A model generated the notes under the pieces. It ran no database searches. It saw only the letters and a list, made by a program, of their open reading frames with translations, and was not told the DNA's origin. Of a DNA stretch of 64,000 bases, positions 1 to 9,488 are shown one piece after another. The DNA comes from Kutzneria buriramensis (GTDB taxonomy: Bacteria > Actinomycetota > Actinomycetes > Mycobacteriales > Pseudonocardiaceae). Both the position numbers and the translations under genes were made by a program. Within the stretch, counting starts at the first letter, position 1, and every line of letters begins with the position of its first letter. The stretch covers positions 558,001 to 622,000 of the forward strand of contig NZ_QUNO01000001.1 of the NCBI RefSeq assembly GCF_003387475.1, given 5' to 3'.

Positions 1-11
1 CCTATCGGTGC

Positions 12-73
12 TTTCTGGGGGCCCGGCCCCCAGGCCCCCACGCCGGGGGCAAGCCCCCGGACCCCCACTCCGG
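12..73. repeat. GC-rich double-hairpin intergenic repeat, copy 1
   Basis: Two short hairpins follow a TTTCTG lead-in. The first pairs 17-22 with 26-31 and the second pairs 45-50 with 53-58, both GGGGGC with GCCCCC. The block ends in an ACCCCC-n-CTCCGG tail. The same order of lead-in, two hairpins and tail recurs at 22352-22415. The position upstream of rpmJ, presumably after infA, suggests a transcript end or processing site. Confidence 0.6.
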
Positions 74-122
74 GGACCGGATTCCGGACCCCGTACACCA
101 CGCAACGCAGGAGTGCACGACC

Positions 123-236
123 GTGAAGGTCCAGCCGAGCGTCAAGAAGATCTGCGACAAGTGCAAGGTGATCCGCCGTCACGGCCGGGTCATGGTGATC
201 TGCGACAACCTGCGCCACAAGCAGCGCCAGGGCTGA
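123..236 (+). CDS. rpmJ: 50S ribosomal protein L36
   Basis: This 37-residue protein is the smallest large-subunit ribosomal protein and binds 23S rRNA. The zinc ligands Cys11, Cys14, Cys27 and His32 are all present, so this is the zinc-binding form. The GTG start is preceded by AGGAG at 109-113. It lies upstream of rpsM as in the conserved alpha operon, where infA would be expected just left of the window. Length and sequence leave no realistic alternative. Confidence 0.97.
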   Translation: MKVQPSVKKICDKCKVIRRHGRVMVICDNLRHKQRQG

Positions 237-362
237 TCACCGGCCTCGTGCTTGTCGTCGATCCGCCAAGTGGACGCGACCACAAGTACACACACCTCCT
301 CGACCCTGCCGGGCGCGCACAGCACCCGGCTCACCCCCGGACTCCAGGCCGGGGCTGGGACA

Positions 363-382
363 ACGCCCGCGCGAGCGGGCGT
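363..382 (+). other. GNRA-capped hairpin in the rpmJ-rpsM spacer
   Basis: An 8-bp stem (363-370 with 375-382) is closed by a GCGA tetraloop in the 223-bp spacer ahead of rpsM. Ribosomal-protein operons are often autoregulated through leader RNA, so a regulatory role is possible. Only the fold itself is seen; no known binding-site consensus was recognised. Confidence 0.35.
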
Positions 383-459
383 ACCGGCACAGCGAGTCGG
401 TCCCAGAACGGACGAGGAGCAGACCTGGAGTGACGAACAAGTGAGGAGCAGTACGCCGC

Positions 460-840
460 ATGGCACGACTCGCTGGCGTCGACCTCCCCCGCGAGAAGCG
501 GATGGAGATCGCGCTGACCTACATCTTCGGCATTGGCCGGACTCGCTCGAAGGAGCTCCTGGCCGCGACGGGCATCAGCCCGGACCTGCGGGCCAAGGAC
601 CTGGGCGACGACGACCTCGCCAAGCTGCGTGAGCACATCGAGGCGAACTACAAGGTCGAGGGTGACCTCCGCCGCGAGGTTGCCGCCGACATCCGTCGCA
701 AGATGGAGATCGGCTGCTACGAGGGGCTTCGGCACCGTCGTGGGCTCCCCGTGCGCGGTCAGCGGACGAAGACCAACGCCCGCACCCGCAAGGGCCCGAA
801 GAAGACGGTGGCCGGCAAGAAGAAGGCCGGTAAGAAGTAA
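460..840 (+). CDS. rpsM: 30S ribosomal protein S13
   Basis: S13 sits in the head of the 30S subunit and contacts the 50S subunit and P-site tRNA. The 126-residue protein opens with the family N-terminus ([14 protein letters not shown]), has the helix-two-turn-helix region around residues 15-60, and ends in a Lys-rich tail that contacts tRNA. The ATG start follows GAGGAGC. It is followed 29 bp later by rpsK in the usual alpha-operon order. Confidence 0.98.
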   Translation: MARLAGVDLPREKRMEIALTYIFGIGRTRSKELLAATGISPDLRAKDLGDDDLAKLREHIEANYKVEGDLRREVAADIRRKMEIGCYEGLRHRRGLPVRGQRTKTNARTRKGPKKTVAGKKKAGKK

Positions 841-869
841 CCCCCGCTAGCTAGGAGATCTCACCAGAA

Positions 870-1277
870 ATGCCACCCAAGACTCGCTCCGGCGCGGGGG
901 TCAAGAAGATCCGCCGCAAGGAGAAGAAGAACGTCTCGCACGGGCACGCCCACATCAAGAGCACGTTCAACAACACGATCGTCTCCATCACGGACCCGAC
1001 GGGCGCCGTCATCGCGTGGGCCTCGGCCGGCCACGTCGGCTTCAAGGGCTCCCGCAAGTCCACGCCGTTCGCCGCGCAGATGGCCGCCGAGAACGCCGCC
1101 CGCAAGGCGGCCGAGCACGGCATGCGCAAGGTCGACGTGTTCGTGAAGGGCCCCGGCTCCGGCCGGGAGACCGCGATCCGGTCGCTGCAGGCGGCGGGCC
1201 TCGAGGTCGGAACCATCCAGGACGTGACCCCGCAGCCCCACAACGGCTGCCGCCCGCCCAAGCGGCGCCGGGTCTAG
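870..1277 (+). CDS. rpsK: 30S ribosomal protein S11
   Basis: S11 lies on the platform of the 30S subunit and contacts the mRNA near the Shine-Dalgarno helix. The 135-residue protein has the basic N-terminal tail (residues 1-22), the conserved [11 protein letters not shown] region and the C-terminal [13 protein letters not shown] signature. Its length is normal. AGGAG at 852-856 precedes the ATG. It is co-transcribed with rpsM and rpsD. Confidence 0.98.
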   Translation: MPPKTRSGAGVKKIRRKEKKNVSHGHAHIKSTFNNTIVSITDPTGAVIAWASAGHVGFKGSRKSTPFAAQMAAENAARKAAEHGMRKVDVFVKGPGSGRETAIRSLQAAGLEVGTIQDVTPQPHNGCRPPKRRRV

Positions 1278-1300
1278 GGCACGGGGAGGAGTAAGCACAG

Positions 1301-1906
1301 ATGGCTCGTTACACCGGCCCCGCGACGCGCATCTCGCGTCGTCTCAAGGTTGACCTCGTCGGCGGCGACCAGGCTTTCGAGCGCCGTCCGTACCCGCCCG
1401 GCCAGCACGGCCGCGGCCGCATCAAGGAGTCCGAGTACCTCCTGCAGATGCAGGAGAAGCAGAAGGCTCGCTACACCTACGGCGTGCTGGAGCGTCAGTT
1501 CCGCCGCTACTACGAGGAAGCGGTTCGCAAGTCCGGCAAGACCGGTGAGAACCTGCTCCAGATCCTCGAGTCGCGGCTGGACAACGTCATCTACCGCGCC
1601 GGCCTGGCCCGCACCCGCCGCCAGGCTCGCCAGCTGGTCAGCCACGGTCACTTCATCGTGAACGGCCACAAGGTGAACATCCCCAGCTACCGGGTGTCCA
1701 AGTGGGACATCATCGACGTGAAGCCGAAGTCGCTGCCGACGCTGCCTTTCGAGGTTGCCAAGGCCACCTTCGGTGACCGTCCGATCCCGGCTTGGCTCCA
1801 GGTGGTTCCGTCCTCCCTGCGTGTCCTGGTGCACCAGCTCCCCGAGCGGGCCCAGATCGACACGCCGGTGTCGGAGCAGCTGATCGTCGAGCTGTACTCG
1901 AAGTGA
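1301..1906 (+). CDS. rpsD: 30S ribosomal protein S4
   Basis: S4 nucleates 30S assembly on 16S rRNA and helps form the mRNA entry channel. The 201-residue protein has the S4 RNA-binding domain around residues 90-155 (SRLDNVIYRAGLARTRRQAR). It contains no cysteine, so it is the zinc-free variant, unlike the zinc-form L36 at 123-236. GGGGAGGAG lies just upstream of the ATG. S4 is often the translational repressor of the alpha operon. Confidence 0.98.
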   Translation: MARYTGPATRISRRLKVDLVGGDQAFERRPYPPGQHGRGRIKESEYLLQMQEKQKARYTYGVLERQFRRYYEEAVRKSGKTGENLLQILESRLDNVIYRAGLARTRRQARQLVSHGHFIVNGHKVNIPSYRVSKWDIIDVKPKSLPTLPFEVAKATFGDRPIPAWLQVVPSSLRVLVHQLPERAQIDTPVSEQLIVELYSK

Positions 1907-1910
1907 TCCC

Positions 1911-1946
1911 TCCCGGCGCGGCCACCTGCGGGTGGTCGCGCCGGGA
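1911..1946 (+). terminator. Hairpin between rpsD and rpoA
   Basis: A 16-bp near-perfect stem (1911-1926 with 1931-1946, one G-U pair) is capped by TGCG. It starts four bases after the rpsD stop and lies about 47 bp before the rpoA GTG. No U tract follows, so it may be an attenuator or RNA-stability element that sets the ratio of rpoA to upstream messages rather than a full terminator. Confidence 0.55.
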
Positions 1947-1992
1947 ATCGGTCGACGTCAAATAGCGGGCGTCGTACGAAAGAAGGTAAGCA

Positions 1993-3051
1993 GTGCTCAT
2001 CTCTCAGCGACCCACGCTCGCCGAGGAGCCCATCAACGACACCCGGTCCCGGTTCGTCATCGAGCCGCTGGAGCCCGGGTTCGGCTACACGTTGGGCAAC
2101 TCGATCCGGCGCACGCTGCTGTCGTCCATCCCGGGCGCGGCCGTGACCAGCATCCGGATCGACGGCGTGCTGCACGAGTTCACCACGGTTCCCGGGGTGA
2201 AGGAGGATGTCACCGACATCATCCTGAACCTCAAGGAGCTGGTCGTGTCCTCCGAGGAGGACGAGCCGGTGACCATGTACCTGCGCAAGCAGGGTCCCGG
2301 CGCGGTGACCGCGGGCGACATCGTGCCTCCGGCCGGTGTCACCGTGCACAACCCCGACCTGCACATCGCCACCCTCAACGCCAAGGGCAAGCTGGAGATC
2401 GAGCTCGTCGTCGAGCGCGGTCGCGGCTACGTCCCGGCGGTGCAGAACAAGCAGGCCGGCGCCGAGATCGGCCGGATCCCGGTCGACTCGATCTACTCGC
2501 CGGTGCTGAAGGTGACGTACAAGGTCGAGGCCACTCGTGTCGAGCAGCGCACCGACTTCGACAAGCTGATCCTGGACGTGGAGAGCAAGCCCTCCATCAC
2601 GCCCCGGGACGCCGTCGCCTCCGCGGGCAAGACGCTGGTGGAGCTCTTCGGGCTGGCCCGTGAGCTCAACGTCGACGCTGAGGGCATCGAGATCGGCCCG
2701 TCGCCGGCCGAGGCGGACACCATCGCCGCGTTCGCGATGCCGATCGAGGACCTGGACCTCACCGTCCGGTCCTACAACTGCCTCAAGCGTGAGGGCATCC
2801 ACACCGTCGGGGAGCTGGTCTCGCGCAGCGAGGCCGACCTGCTCGACATCCGCAACTTCGGCGCCAAGTCGATCGACGAGGTCAAGCTCAAGCTCGTCGG
2901 CCTCGGCCTCGCGCTGAAGGACAGCCCGCCCGGATTCGACCCGTCGCTCGCCGCCACCGACTTCCCGGCGGCCGACGCGGGCTGGTCCGACACGGGTGCG
3001 GACGGCCACCACGACGACGGCCAGGACTACGCAGAGACTGAGCAGCTCTGA
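1993..3051 (+). CDS. rpoA: DNA-directed RNA polymerase subunit alpha
   Basis: The alpha subunit starts RNA polymerase assembly and its C-terminal domain contacts UP elements and activators. The 352-residue protein has the N-terminal dimerisation domain (about 1-230, with [20 protein letters not shown]) and the alpha-CTD helix-hairpin-helix region around 250-315 ([15 protein letters not shown]). A 40-residue acidic tail rich in Asp, Gly and His follows, as is common in actinobacteria. The start is GTG with GAAGGTAAG upstream. Confidence 0.98.
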   Translation: MLISQRPTLAEEPINDTRSRFVIEPLEPGFGYTLGNSIRRTLLSSIPGAAVTSIRIDGVLHEFTTVPGVKEDVTDIILNLKELVVSSEEDEPVTMYLRKQGPGAVTAGDIVPPAGVTVHNPDLHIATLNAKGKLEIELVVERGRGYVPAVQNKQAGAEIGRIPVDSIYSPVLKVTYKVEATRVEQRTDFDKLILDVESKPSITPRDAVASAGKTLVELFGLARELNVDAEGIEIGPSPAEADTIAAFAMPIEDLDLTVRSYNCLKREGIHTVGELVSRSEADLLDIRNFGAKSIDEVKLKLVGLGLALKDSPPGFDPSLAATDFPAADAGWSDTGADGHHDDGQDYAETEQL

Positions 3052-3083
3052 CCCAGCTGTTCTAGACCACAGGAGCAACGGAA

Positions 3084-3626
3084 ATGCCGACCCCCACCAA
3101 GGGCGCCCGGCTTGGCGGGTCTCCGGCCCACGAGCGGCTGCTGCTGGCCAACCTGGCCACCGCGCTGTTCACCCACGGGCGGATCAAGACCACCGAGGCC
3201 AAGGCGCGCAAGCTGCGTCCGCTCGCCGAGCGGCTGATCAGCAAGGCCAAGCGCGGCGACCTGCACAACCGTCGTGAGGTCCTCAAGACCATCCGCGACA
3301 AGGACGTGCTGCACAAGCTGTTCGCCGAGATCGGCCCGCACTTCGCCGACCGCAACGGTGGCTACACCCGCATCGTGAAGACCATGCCCCGCAAGGGCGA
3401 CAACGCCCCCATGGCCGTGATCGAGCTGATCGCGGACAAGCTGGTCGCCACCGAGGCCGAGAAGGCCCGGGGCACGAAGTTCGCCAAGGACGAGGCCGCC
3501 GCCCCGGCCGCCGCGGTCGTCGAGACCCCGGCCGCCGAGGAGGCTGCCGCTGACGAGGCCGCCGAGACCGAGGCTGTCGCCGAGGTCGAGGAGACCCCCG
3601 AGGCTGAGGCCGAGAAGTCCGAGTGA
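3084..3626 (+). CDS. rplQ: 50S ribosomal protein L17
   Basis: L17 lies near the peptide exit tunnel. The conserved core (about residues 1-120, starting [20 protein letters not shown]) is followed by a 60-residue Ala/Glu-rich acidic tail, a usual actinobacterial extension; the total is 180 residues. The last codon and stop overlap the truA start as GTGA, so the two are probably translationally coupled. AGGAG precedes the ATG. Confidence 0.98.
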   Translation: MPTPTKGARLGGSPAHERLLLANLATALFTHGRIKTTEAKARKLRPLAERLISKAKRGDLHNRREVLKTIRDKDVLHKLFAEIGPHFADRNGGYTRIVKTMPRKGDNAPMAVIELIADKLVATEAEKARGTKFAKDEAAAPAAAVVETPAAEEAAADEAAETEAVAEVEETPEAEAEKSE

Positions 3627-4474
3627 CTCTCGTCCACGACGAGCCCGCCACCCCCGCCGGGGATGGCGGGCTCGTCCGCGTTCGGCTGGATCTCGGCTAC
3701 GACGGCACCGACTTCTCCGGCTGGGCGCGCCAGCCCGAGCGCCGCACCGTGTGCGGCGTGCTGGAAGACGCGCTGTCCCAGGTGTTCCGGCGGCCGCTCA
3801 CGCTGACCGTCGCCGGTCGCACCGACGCCGGCGTGCACGCGAGCGGGCAGGTGGCGCACGTCGACCTGCCGGTCGAGTCCGATGTGGACGGCCTGCCCAA
3901 GCGGCTGTCCCGCATCCTGCCCGGCGATGTCCGGGTCTTCCGGGCGATCCGCGTGCCCGACGAGTTCGACGCGCGGTTCGCCGCGCTGCGTCGCCACTAC
4001 GTGTACCGCGTGGCCGACGGCCCCTTCGGCGCCGATCCGCTGCGCCGGCTCGACACCCTCTCCTGGCCGCGTCCGCTGTCGCTGGAGGCGCTGTCCGAGG
4101 CGTCACGGCTGCTGCTCGGCGAGCATGACTTCGTCGCCTTCTGCAAGCGCCGGGACGGCGCCACCACCATTCGTGAGCTCCAGCGCCTGGAGTGGACCCG
4201 CGGCGATGACGCTGTGCTCAGCGCCGCCGTCTCCGCCGACGCCTTCTGCCACTCCATGGTCCGCAGCCTGGTCGGTTCGCTGCTGGCCGTCGGCGAGGGC
4301 CGCAAGCCCGTCGACTGGCCCGCGTCCCTGCTGCGCGCCAGCGAGCGGTCCAGCTCTGTCACCGTCGCGCCGGCGCACGGCCTGACCCTGGTCCGCGTCG
4401 ACTACCCCGCGGACCAGGACCTGGCCGCCCGCGCCGCGATCACCCGCAACGTGCGCGTGAGCACCGCCTGCTGA
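3623..4474 (+). CDS. truA: tRNA pseudouridine(38-40) synthase
   Basis: TruA converts uridines 38-40 in the anticodon stem-loop of many tRNAs to pseudouridine. The 283-residue protein has the [15 protein letters not shown] motif and the catalytic aspartate in [10 protein letters not shown]. The GTG start overlaps the rplQ stop by four bases, making this the last gene of the alpha operon, as in mycobacteria. Its stop is separated from the stop of the convergent gene on the other strand by one base. Confidence 0.96.
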   Translation: MTLVHDEPATPAGDGGLVRVRLDLGYDGTDFSGWARQPERRTVCGVLEDALSQVFRRPLTLTVAGRTDAGVHASGQVAHVDLPVESDVDGLPKRLSRILPGDVRVFRAIRVPDEFDARFAALRRHYVYRVADGPFGADPLRRLDTLSWPRPLSLEALSEASRLLLGEHDFVAFCKRRDGATTIRELQRLEWTRGDDAVLSAAVSADAFCHSMVRSLVGSLLAVGEGRKPVDWPASLLRASERSSSVTVAPAHGLTLVRVDYPADQDLAARAAITRNVRVSTAC

Positions 4475-4475
4475 G

Positions 4476-5588
4476 CTACTTGAACGCGAGCTGCTGCCAG
4501 GAGTGGCCGGAGTCGGTGGTGCGGTAGACGGCGGAGCCGTTCCACGCGTCGGGGGCGCCGCTGACGACCGTGCCGAAGGCGTAGTCGACGAAGTGCAGGT
4601 CGGACAGGCCGAACCGGTCCTCGTCGAGCTGGGTCGTCTGCCACGTCTTGCCGCCGTCGGTGGTGCTGTACAGCAGCTCGACCCCGCCGCCGGTGGCGGC
4701 GATGCTCGCGTTCTGGTCGGACGCCGACGCGAAGCCCTGGATGATGCCGGCCAGCGGCGCCTCGGCGTCGGACGGCAGGTACCGGACGCCCAGCGCCGCG
4801 GCGGTGACCAGCTGCTTGTGCATGTGGCCGGGTGAGGGATCGGACGGGTCGCCGAGGCAGAGGTTGAGCACCTTGCCCTGCCGGACGCCGTCGAGCAGCG
4901 TCTGCTTCGACGCGTCGCAGGGCAGCGGCGAGGCCGTGAAGTGCACGGCGTCGGTGGACGTCCAGTACTCGCCGCTGCCGTAGCCGGAGCCGACGAAGAC
5001 CTGGACCCCGCCGCCGACCGCCAGGTCGCCGTACGTGGTGGAGCCGTCGATGGACATGCCGGCCACCGGCTGGAGGATCTTGGCCCCGACCGCGCCCGTG
5101 TAGAGCTGGGTGGTGTTGTGGTCGGGCCGGCCGAGGGTGCTGGCCAGCGCGAGCACCCGGCCGTCGGCGATGGCGATCTTGCTGAGGTAGCTCGGCGCCG
5201 CCAGGCCGGCCAGCGTCACGGCCGACCAGTGCCGGCCGCCGTCGGTCGTGGCCTGGATGAGGGTGCCGTCGGAGACGAAGGCGTGCCTGGCGTCGGCCAC
5301 GGTCAGCGCCACGTGGTTGTGGTTGTCGGGCAGCGCGATCGGCGGCGCGGCCAGCCGGGACCACCGAGCGCCGCCGTCGGTGGTCTCCAGCAGGTACGGG
5401 GTCGGCCCCGCGTAGCCGAGCACGTAGCCGTGCTGGGTGGTCAGCCAGCTGGTCGACGCCGGTGCGAAGCCCGCGGGCACCACAGTGGCGGCGTCGGCCA
5501 CCGCGGGCGCCGAGAGCAGGGCGGCCGCCGCGGCGACCGCCAGGACCGTGCATCGTGTGAGCGTCATGTTCCGGTGACGGTCGGTCAC
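4476..5588 (-). CDS. Exported Asp-box (BNR-repeat) protein
   Basis: This 370-residue protein begins with a Sec signal peptide: basic residues to about 13, a hydrophobic stretch, and an Ala-rich cleavage region near residue 34. The mature part carries four Asp-box motifs of the form TTDGGxxW or TTDSGxxW, the hallmark of sialidase/BNR and Ycf48-like beta-propellers. Sialidase catalytic residues were not identified, so it is best read as a secreted propeller of unknown ligand. It converges on truA and is not obviously part of the secretion operon to its right. Confidence 0.8.
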   Translation of the reverse strand: MTDRHRNMTLTRCTVLAVAAAAALLSAPAVADAATVVPAGFAPASTSWLTTQHGYVLGYAGPTPYLLETTDGGARWSRLAAPPIALPDNHNHVALTVADARHAFVSDGTLIQATTDGGRHWSAVTLAGLAAPSYLSKIAIADGRVLALASTLGRPDHNTTQLYTGAVGAKILQPVAGMSIDGSTTYGDLAVGGGVQVFVGSGYGSGEYWTSTDAVHFTASPLPCDASKQTLLDGVRQGKVLNLCLGDPSDPSPGHMHKQLVTAAALGVRYLPSDAEAPLAGIIQGFASASDQNASIAATGGGVELLYSTTDGGKTWQTTQLDEDRFGLSDLHFVDYAFGTVVSGAPDAWNGSAVYRTTDSGHSWQQLAFK

Positions 5589-5612
5589 ACGATCGGGTTG
5601 CCTCGGATCCGG

Positions 5613-6347
5613 TCAGTCTCCCCGGCGCACCGGCCCCAGGATCTGCTTCTCGCCCTCGTTGGTGACCAGCCGGATCGACACCCAGAGGTCCTGCCCGAGC
5701 GCCAGCACGTGGTCGTCGCGCAGCTGCGTCACCTCGGTGACCCGGGCCGGGGCGAGCCGCCACATCCGCGCGGCCAGCTGGGCCTGGGCGGCCTGGAGCC
5801 GCTGCATGAGCACCAGGTCGGCGTTGGCGGCGATCGAGCCGGCCTGCGGGTGCAGGTAGGGCAGCACGTACATGGTGGTCTGCCACGGCGTGCGCGGCGG
5901 CAGCAGCTCGACGGGGGTGGCGCCGCCGTCGTGCACGACCAGCACCGGGTTCTCCTCGGTGCCGTCGGGCAGCTCGATCGGCGAGAGCCGGCGCACGGAC
6001 ACCACCGGCAGCTGCCGCTCGTTGGGGCCGGTCTGGGTGGCCGCGAGCAGCGGCGCCCACGCCTGCTGCCGGCCGGTGGCGATGATCACCCACGCGCCGG
6101 CGGCAAGTGCCCGCAGCGCCAGCTGGCGGGCCAGGTACAGACCGCCGAGCGTGACGACCCGGGTCGGCACGGGCCGCAGCAGCGAGACGCTGGCGGGCTC
6201 GTTGCGCGTGTCGGTGCCGAACAGCGCGCCGCCGCGCTCGGCGGACGGGCTGATGGCGTCCAGCAGCTCGGGCGTGGCCAGGTACTCGGGGGCGAGCCCG
6301 CCGACCTTGCCCATGGTGTCGCGGGACCGGGTCTGACTGGTGCTCAT
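5613..6347 (-). CDS. Uncharacterised protein coupled to eccE
   Basis: The 244-residue product is not recognised. No signal peptide is evident. A hydrophobic segment around residues 75-100 (ALAAGAWVIIATGR) resembles the core of a nucleotide-binding or Rossmann-like sheet more than a membrane helix. The ATG overlaps the eccE stop as ATGA, which places it in one operon with eccE and argues for a role in the type VII apparatus, for instance as a cytosolic partner. The far upstream extension of this frame is rejected because it runs through eccE. Confidence 0.75.
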   Translation of the reverse strand: MSTSQTRSRDTMGKVGGLAPEYLATPELLDAISPSAERGGALFGTDTRNEPASVSLLRPVPTRVVTLGGLYLARQLALRALAAGAWVIIATGRQQAWAPLLAATQTGPNERQLPVVSVRRLSPIELPDGTEENPVLVVHDGGATPVELLPPRTPWQTTMYVLPYLHPQAGSIAANADLVLMQRLQAAQAQLAARMWRLAPARVTEVTQLRDDHVLALGQDLWVSIRLVTNEGEKQILGPVRRGD

Positions 6348-7660
6348 GCCCACCCTCCGAACGGCAGCGTCGCGGCCAGCGCGGCGGCCTGGAGGCCGCG
6401 CAGCGGCGTCATGGCGAAGCCGAGCTTGTCGGTCATCTTGTCCAGCTGGCTCTCGGCGCGGGACAGCTCGCTCGGGGTCCGGGCGGACAGCCGCACCAGC
6501 CCGCGCAGCCCGACCTCGCCGTCCTGGGTGCCGGGCGAGATGGCCAGCGCGACCGTCGAGGACAGCGTGCGGATGCTGGTGAACGCGTTCAGGCCGTTGG
6601 CCACACCGCCGCTGGGCCAGCCGGTGATCGAGAAGCTGCTGTGGCCGATGCTGGCGGCGGTCACGCCGCCCCACTTCTCGGTGAGCCCGACCCGGCCCTC
6701 GGCGCCGAGGCCGCCGGTCAGCTCGCCGAGCGCGATGCCGGCGGCGAGCAGTTCGTCGGTGTCGAGCGGACGGGTCGGCACGCCGCGGGCCTCCAGGGCG
6801 CTGCGCACCCGGGACACCGCGCCGATGAGCGCCCGGTGCGCGCCGACGACGCCGCCGCCGCGCTCACGGATGGCGGCGCCGCAGCGGCGCGGGTCCAGCC
6901 GGACGGCGACCAGCGTGGTGCGCCGCGCGGACGTCGGCAGCGCGCCGACCACCTCCATGTAGGAGGAGAGCGCGGGCGAGGCCGGCGGCAGGATGGCGCT
7001 GCCGGGGTAGCAGTGCCACAGCACCCGGATCGAGTCCAGCACCACGCCACGGTCCTCCAGGCACGGCGCGAGCGCCCCGAGCGGCAGGTTCGGCGCCTTG
7101 CCGATGGGCGCGACGAGCTGGGCCTCCAGCTCGACCCGCAGCACGGCCGTCCAGACGCCGTCCTGCCAGGCCATGCCGACCGACGTGCGCTCGTGGTCGT
7201 CGGTGTGCGCGACGACGAGGTCCGGCACCGCGAGCCGGAGCAGCGCGACCCGGTCGTCCTCGGCGCCGACGACCTTGGTCTCGCCGTGCTCGTCGAGCGC
7301 CGCGGCGGCCGCGTGGCCGGCCGGCGCGACGGCACGGGTGTGCGAGCGGAACAGGTAGCGCAGCGTCAGGCCCACCCACTGGGTGAACCACCGGCCACTC
7401 CACCGGATGAACGTGAGGATGAGCGCCAGGCCGGCGACGCCGCCCGCGACCGGCAGCAGCGTCCGGTTCACCGCGAGCAGTCCGAGCCCGATCGCGACGC
7501 CGACCTCGAGCACGACCAGGTTGGCCACCGGCAGGCCGGCGATGCTCGCGCCGGCCTTGCGCCGACGTGCCGGCGGCACGCGTCGCGGCGGCGCCGGCTG
7601 GGCCTGCGGCTGGGGCGCGCCCTGGCCGGGCGGTCCCGGGCGTTGCGTGGTGACGGACAT
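6344..7660 (-). CDS. eccE: Type VII secretion protein EccE
   Basis: EccE is an outer-ring membrane component of the ESX core complex. The 438-residue protein has a Pro-rich N-terminus, two adjacent transmembrane helices (about residues 45-90, GLPVANLVVLEVG onwards) and a large C-terminal domain, as in the family. The ATG is chosen because GAGGGGAAG precedes it at good spacing; a 27-codon upstream extension has no ribosome site. It diverges from eccB across 136 bp. The identification rests on architecture and position, since EccE sequences are poorly conserved. Confidence 0.85.
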   Translation of the reverse strand: MSVTTQRPGPPGQGAPQPQAQPAPPRRVPPARRRKAGASIAGLPVANLVVLEVGVAIGLGLLAVNRTLLPVAGGVAGLALILTFIRWSGRWFTQWVGLTLRYLFRSHTRAVAPAGHAAAAALDEHGETKVVGAEDDRVALLRLAVPDLVVAHTDDHERTSVGMAWQDGVWTAVLRVELEAQLVAPIGKAPNLPLGALAPCLEDRGVVLDSIRVLWHCYPGSAILPPASPALSSYMEVVGALPTSARRTTLVAVRLDPRRCGAAIRERGGGVVGAHRALIGAVSRVRSALEARGVPTRPLDTDELLAAGIALGELTGGLGAEGRVGLTEKWGGVTAASIGHSSFSITGWPSGGVANGLNAFTSIRTLSSTVALAISPGTQDGEVGLRGLVRLSARTPSELSRAESQLDKMTDKLGFAMTPLRGLQAAALAATLPFGGWA

Positions 7661-7751
7661 CCGCTCGATCTTCCCCTCGGTGTGCGCTGCGATATCGGTC
7701 GTCGGGCGGTCGGGTCGTCGCGAAGCGCCCCCGGCCGGCATGGCCTCCCGC

Positions 7752-7757
7752 TATCCT
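7752..7757 (+). promoter_or_regulatory. Candidate -10 of the eccB promoter
   Basis: TATCCT fits TAnnnT and lies 39 bp before the eccB start in the divergent eccE-eccB spacer. No convincing -35 was found, so the call rests on motif and position only. Confidence 0.35.
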
Positions 7758-7796
7758 GCGAAACCGTACCGCGAACGGGAGAGCTGCGAGCCGAGA

Positions 7797-9434
7797 ATGC
7801 CTTCGACACCTACGAGCAAGTCCCAGGTCCAGGCGTATCGATTCATGCTGAGGCGGATGGAGTCCGCCTTGGTGCGCAAGGACTCGGTGATGATGCACGA
7901 TCCGATGGGCTCGCACATGCGGTCGGCGGTGGTCGGTGTGCTGATCGCCATGGTCGCGGCCATCGGCTTCGTGCTGTTCGCCGTGCTGAGCCCGGCCGGC
8001 TCCGTGCCCGAGTCGCCCGGGGTGGTGATCGGCAAGCAGTCCGGCGCGGTGTACGCGATGCTGGCGGACAGCAACGGCAACAAGCGGCTGGTGCCCACCT
8101 TCAATGTGACGTCCGCTCGACTCATCCTGCTCGCCAACAACAGCGGCGGCGGTGGCGCGCAGGCCGCGAACTCGCCCGCCGCGGCGGCGCCGGCGGTCGT
8201 CGACGACGACGTGCTGCAGGGCATGCCCCGCGACAAGAAGCAGGGCATTGTGGACGGTCCGCAGCTGCTTCCCGTTGGCGCGCAGCGCATCGGCAACTTC
8301 TGGGACGTCTGCGACACGCTGCCCAAGGACGGCGACGCCAGTTCCGGCGCGCCGAGCACGTCGGTGATCGCCGGCGTCGGCAACGTCGGCAACGAGATCG
8401 ACAACGGGCATCCGCTGCTGGTGACGCCGGATCACGGCCACAGCTATTACGTGGTCTACCGAAAGTCCTCGTTCAGCAGCAGCATCGGGCTGAAGAACAC
8501 CAAGGTGGTCAAGTCCCAGGTGGATCTGAAGCAGACCATCGCCAACACGTATCGCCTGCACGAGCAGGACGCGCGGCCGATCAGCCCGGCGGTGCTGAAC
8601 GCCGTTCCCGGCACAGTCCCGCTGAGCCTGCCGACCATCGACGGTGTCGGCGCAGCGCCGACCAACTACCACGCGCCGGACGGCGCGGTGATCGGTGACG
8701 TGCTGCACACCATCGGCGTCGACGGCAACGCGCACTACTACGTGCTGGTGGCCGAGGGCAAGCACGAGGTGTCCCCGATCGCGGCCACCGCCGAGGTCGA
8801 GGCCGGCGGCACCAAGAACCACGACGTTTCGCTGTCGGACGCGGCCGCCATCACGGACGTCACCACGCCGTGGGCGCTGGACGAGTTCCCGGTGCAGCAG
8901 GTGAACCCGGTGGCCATCGGCGACTACCCGACGATGTGTGTGGCGTGGAGCTACCCCAACAACGTTCCGCAGCTGACGGTGCGCATCGCGACCCCGGACC
9001 AGCAGCTGCTGCCCAACAACGCGAAGCCGATCAAGCTGGGCACGCCGAGCACGGACGGCACCAAGGTGACCGACTTCTACCTGCCGACCGGGCAGGCCGC
9101 CGTGGTCCGCGACAGCACATCCGTCTCGGACGAACGGACCGGCCCGGTCTACGTGATCTCCGACCTGGGCGTGCGCTACGGCTTCTCCTCGTCGATCAGC
9201 GGCATGACGCCGGACCAGGTGGCCGCCGGCATCGGGCTCGGCGACCCGGCCAGCTACCCGCCGGCGCCGGACGCGATCGTGAAGCTGCTGCCGCAGGGCT
9301 CCTCGCTCGACCCGGGCGCCGCGCTGCGCACGTACGACTCGATGCAGCCGCCGGTGGCCATGGGCAGCTACCCGGCGACCGCGCCGAGCGGCCAGCAGTC
9401 GCCGCCGGCCGGCGGGAACACCGGCGGGAACTGA
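7797..9434 (+). CDS. eccB: Type VII secretion protein EccB
   Basis: EccB is a bitopic core component whose periplasmic domain forms the top of the ESX pore. The 545-residue protein opens with the family signature (SKSQVQAYRFMLRRMESALV), then one transmembrane helix at about residues 44-66, then a long extracytoplasmic domain of repeats around a central core and a Gly/Pro-rich end. Two cysteines in the periplasmic part could form a disulfide. The ATG start matches family alignments. Two substrate-like genes follow in the same direction. Confidence 0.93.
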   Translation: MPSTPTSKSQVQAYRFMLRRMESALVRKDSVMMHDPMGSHMRSAVVGVLIAMVAAIGFVLFAVLSPAGSVPESPGVVIGKQSGAVYAMLADSNGNKRLVPTFNVTSARLILLANNSGGGGAQAANSPAAAAPAVVDDDVLQGMPRDKKQGIVDGPQLLPVGAQRIGNFWDVCDTLPKDGDASSGAPSTSVIAGVGNVGNEIDNGHPLLVTPDHGHSYYVVYRKSSFSSSIGLKNTKVVKSQVDLKQTIANTYRLHEQDARPISPAVLNAVPGTVPLSLPTIDGVGAAPTNYHAPDGAVIGDVLHTIGVDGNAHYYVLVAEGKHEVSPIAATAEVEAGGTKNHDVSLSDAAAITDVTTPWALDEFPVQQVNPVAIGDYPTMCVAWSYPNNVPQLTVRIATPDQQLLPNNAKPIKLGTPSTDGTKVTDFYLPTGQAAVVRDSTSVSDERTGPVYVISDLGVRYGFSSSISGMTPDQVAAGIGLGDPASYPPAPDAIVKLLPQGSSLDPGAALRTYDSMQPPVAMGSYPATAPSGQQSPPAGGNTGGN

Positions 9435-9488
9435 ACGCCGCCGGGGCGCGTCGAAGGGACCGGTAATCGTTGCACGGGAGGGGACGGC

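Noticed and set aside
4941-6962. Long plus-strand frame across the Asp-box, eccE-coupled and eccE genes
   Set aside because: It is antisense to three better-supported minus-strand genes and shows no domain or ribosome site.
7661-7741. 27-codon N-terminal extension of eccE
   Set aside because: It lacks a ribosome site, while the internal ATG at 7660 has GAGGGGAAG at proper spacing.
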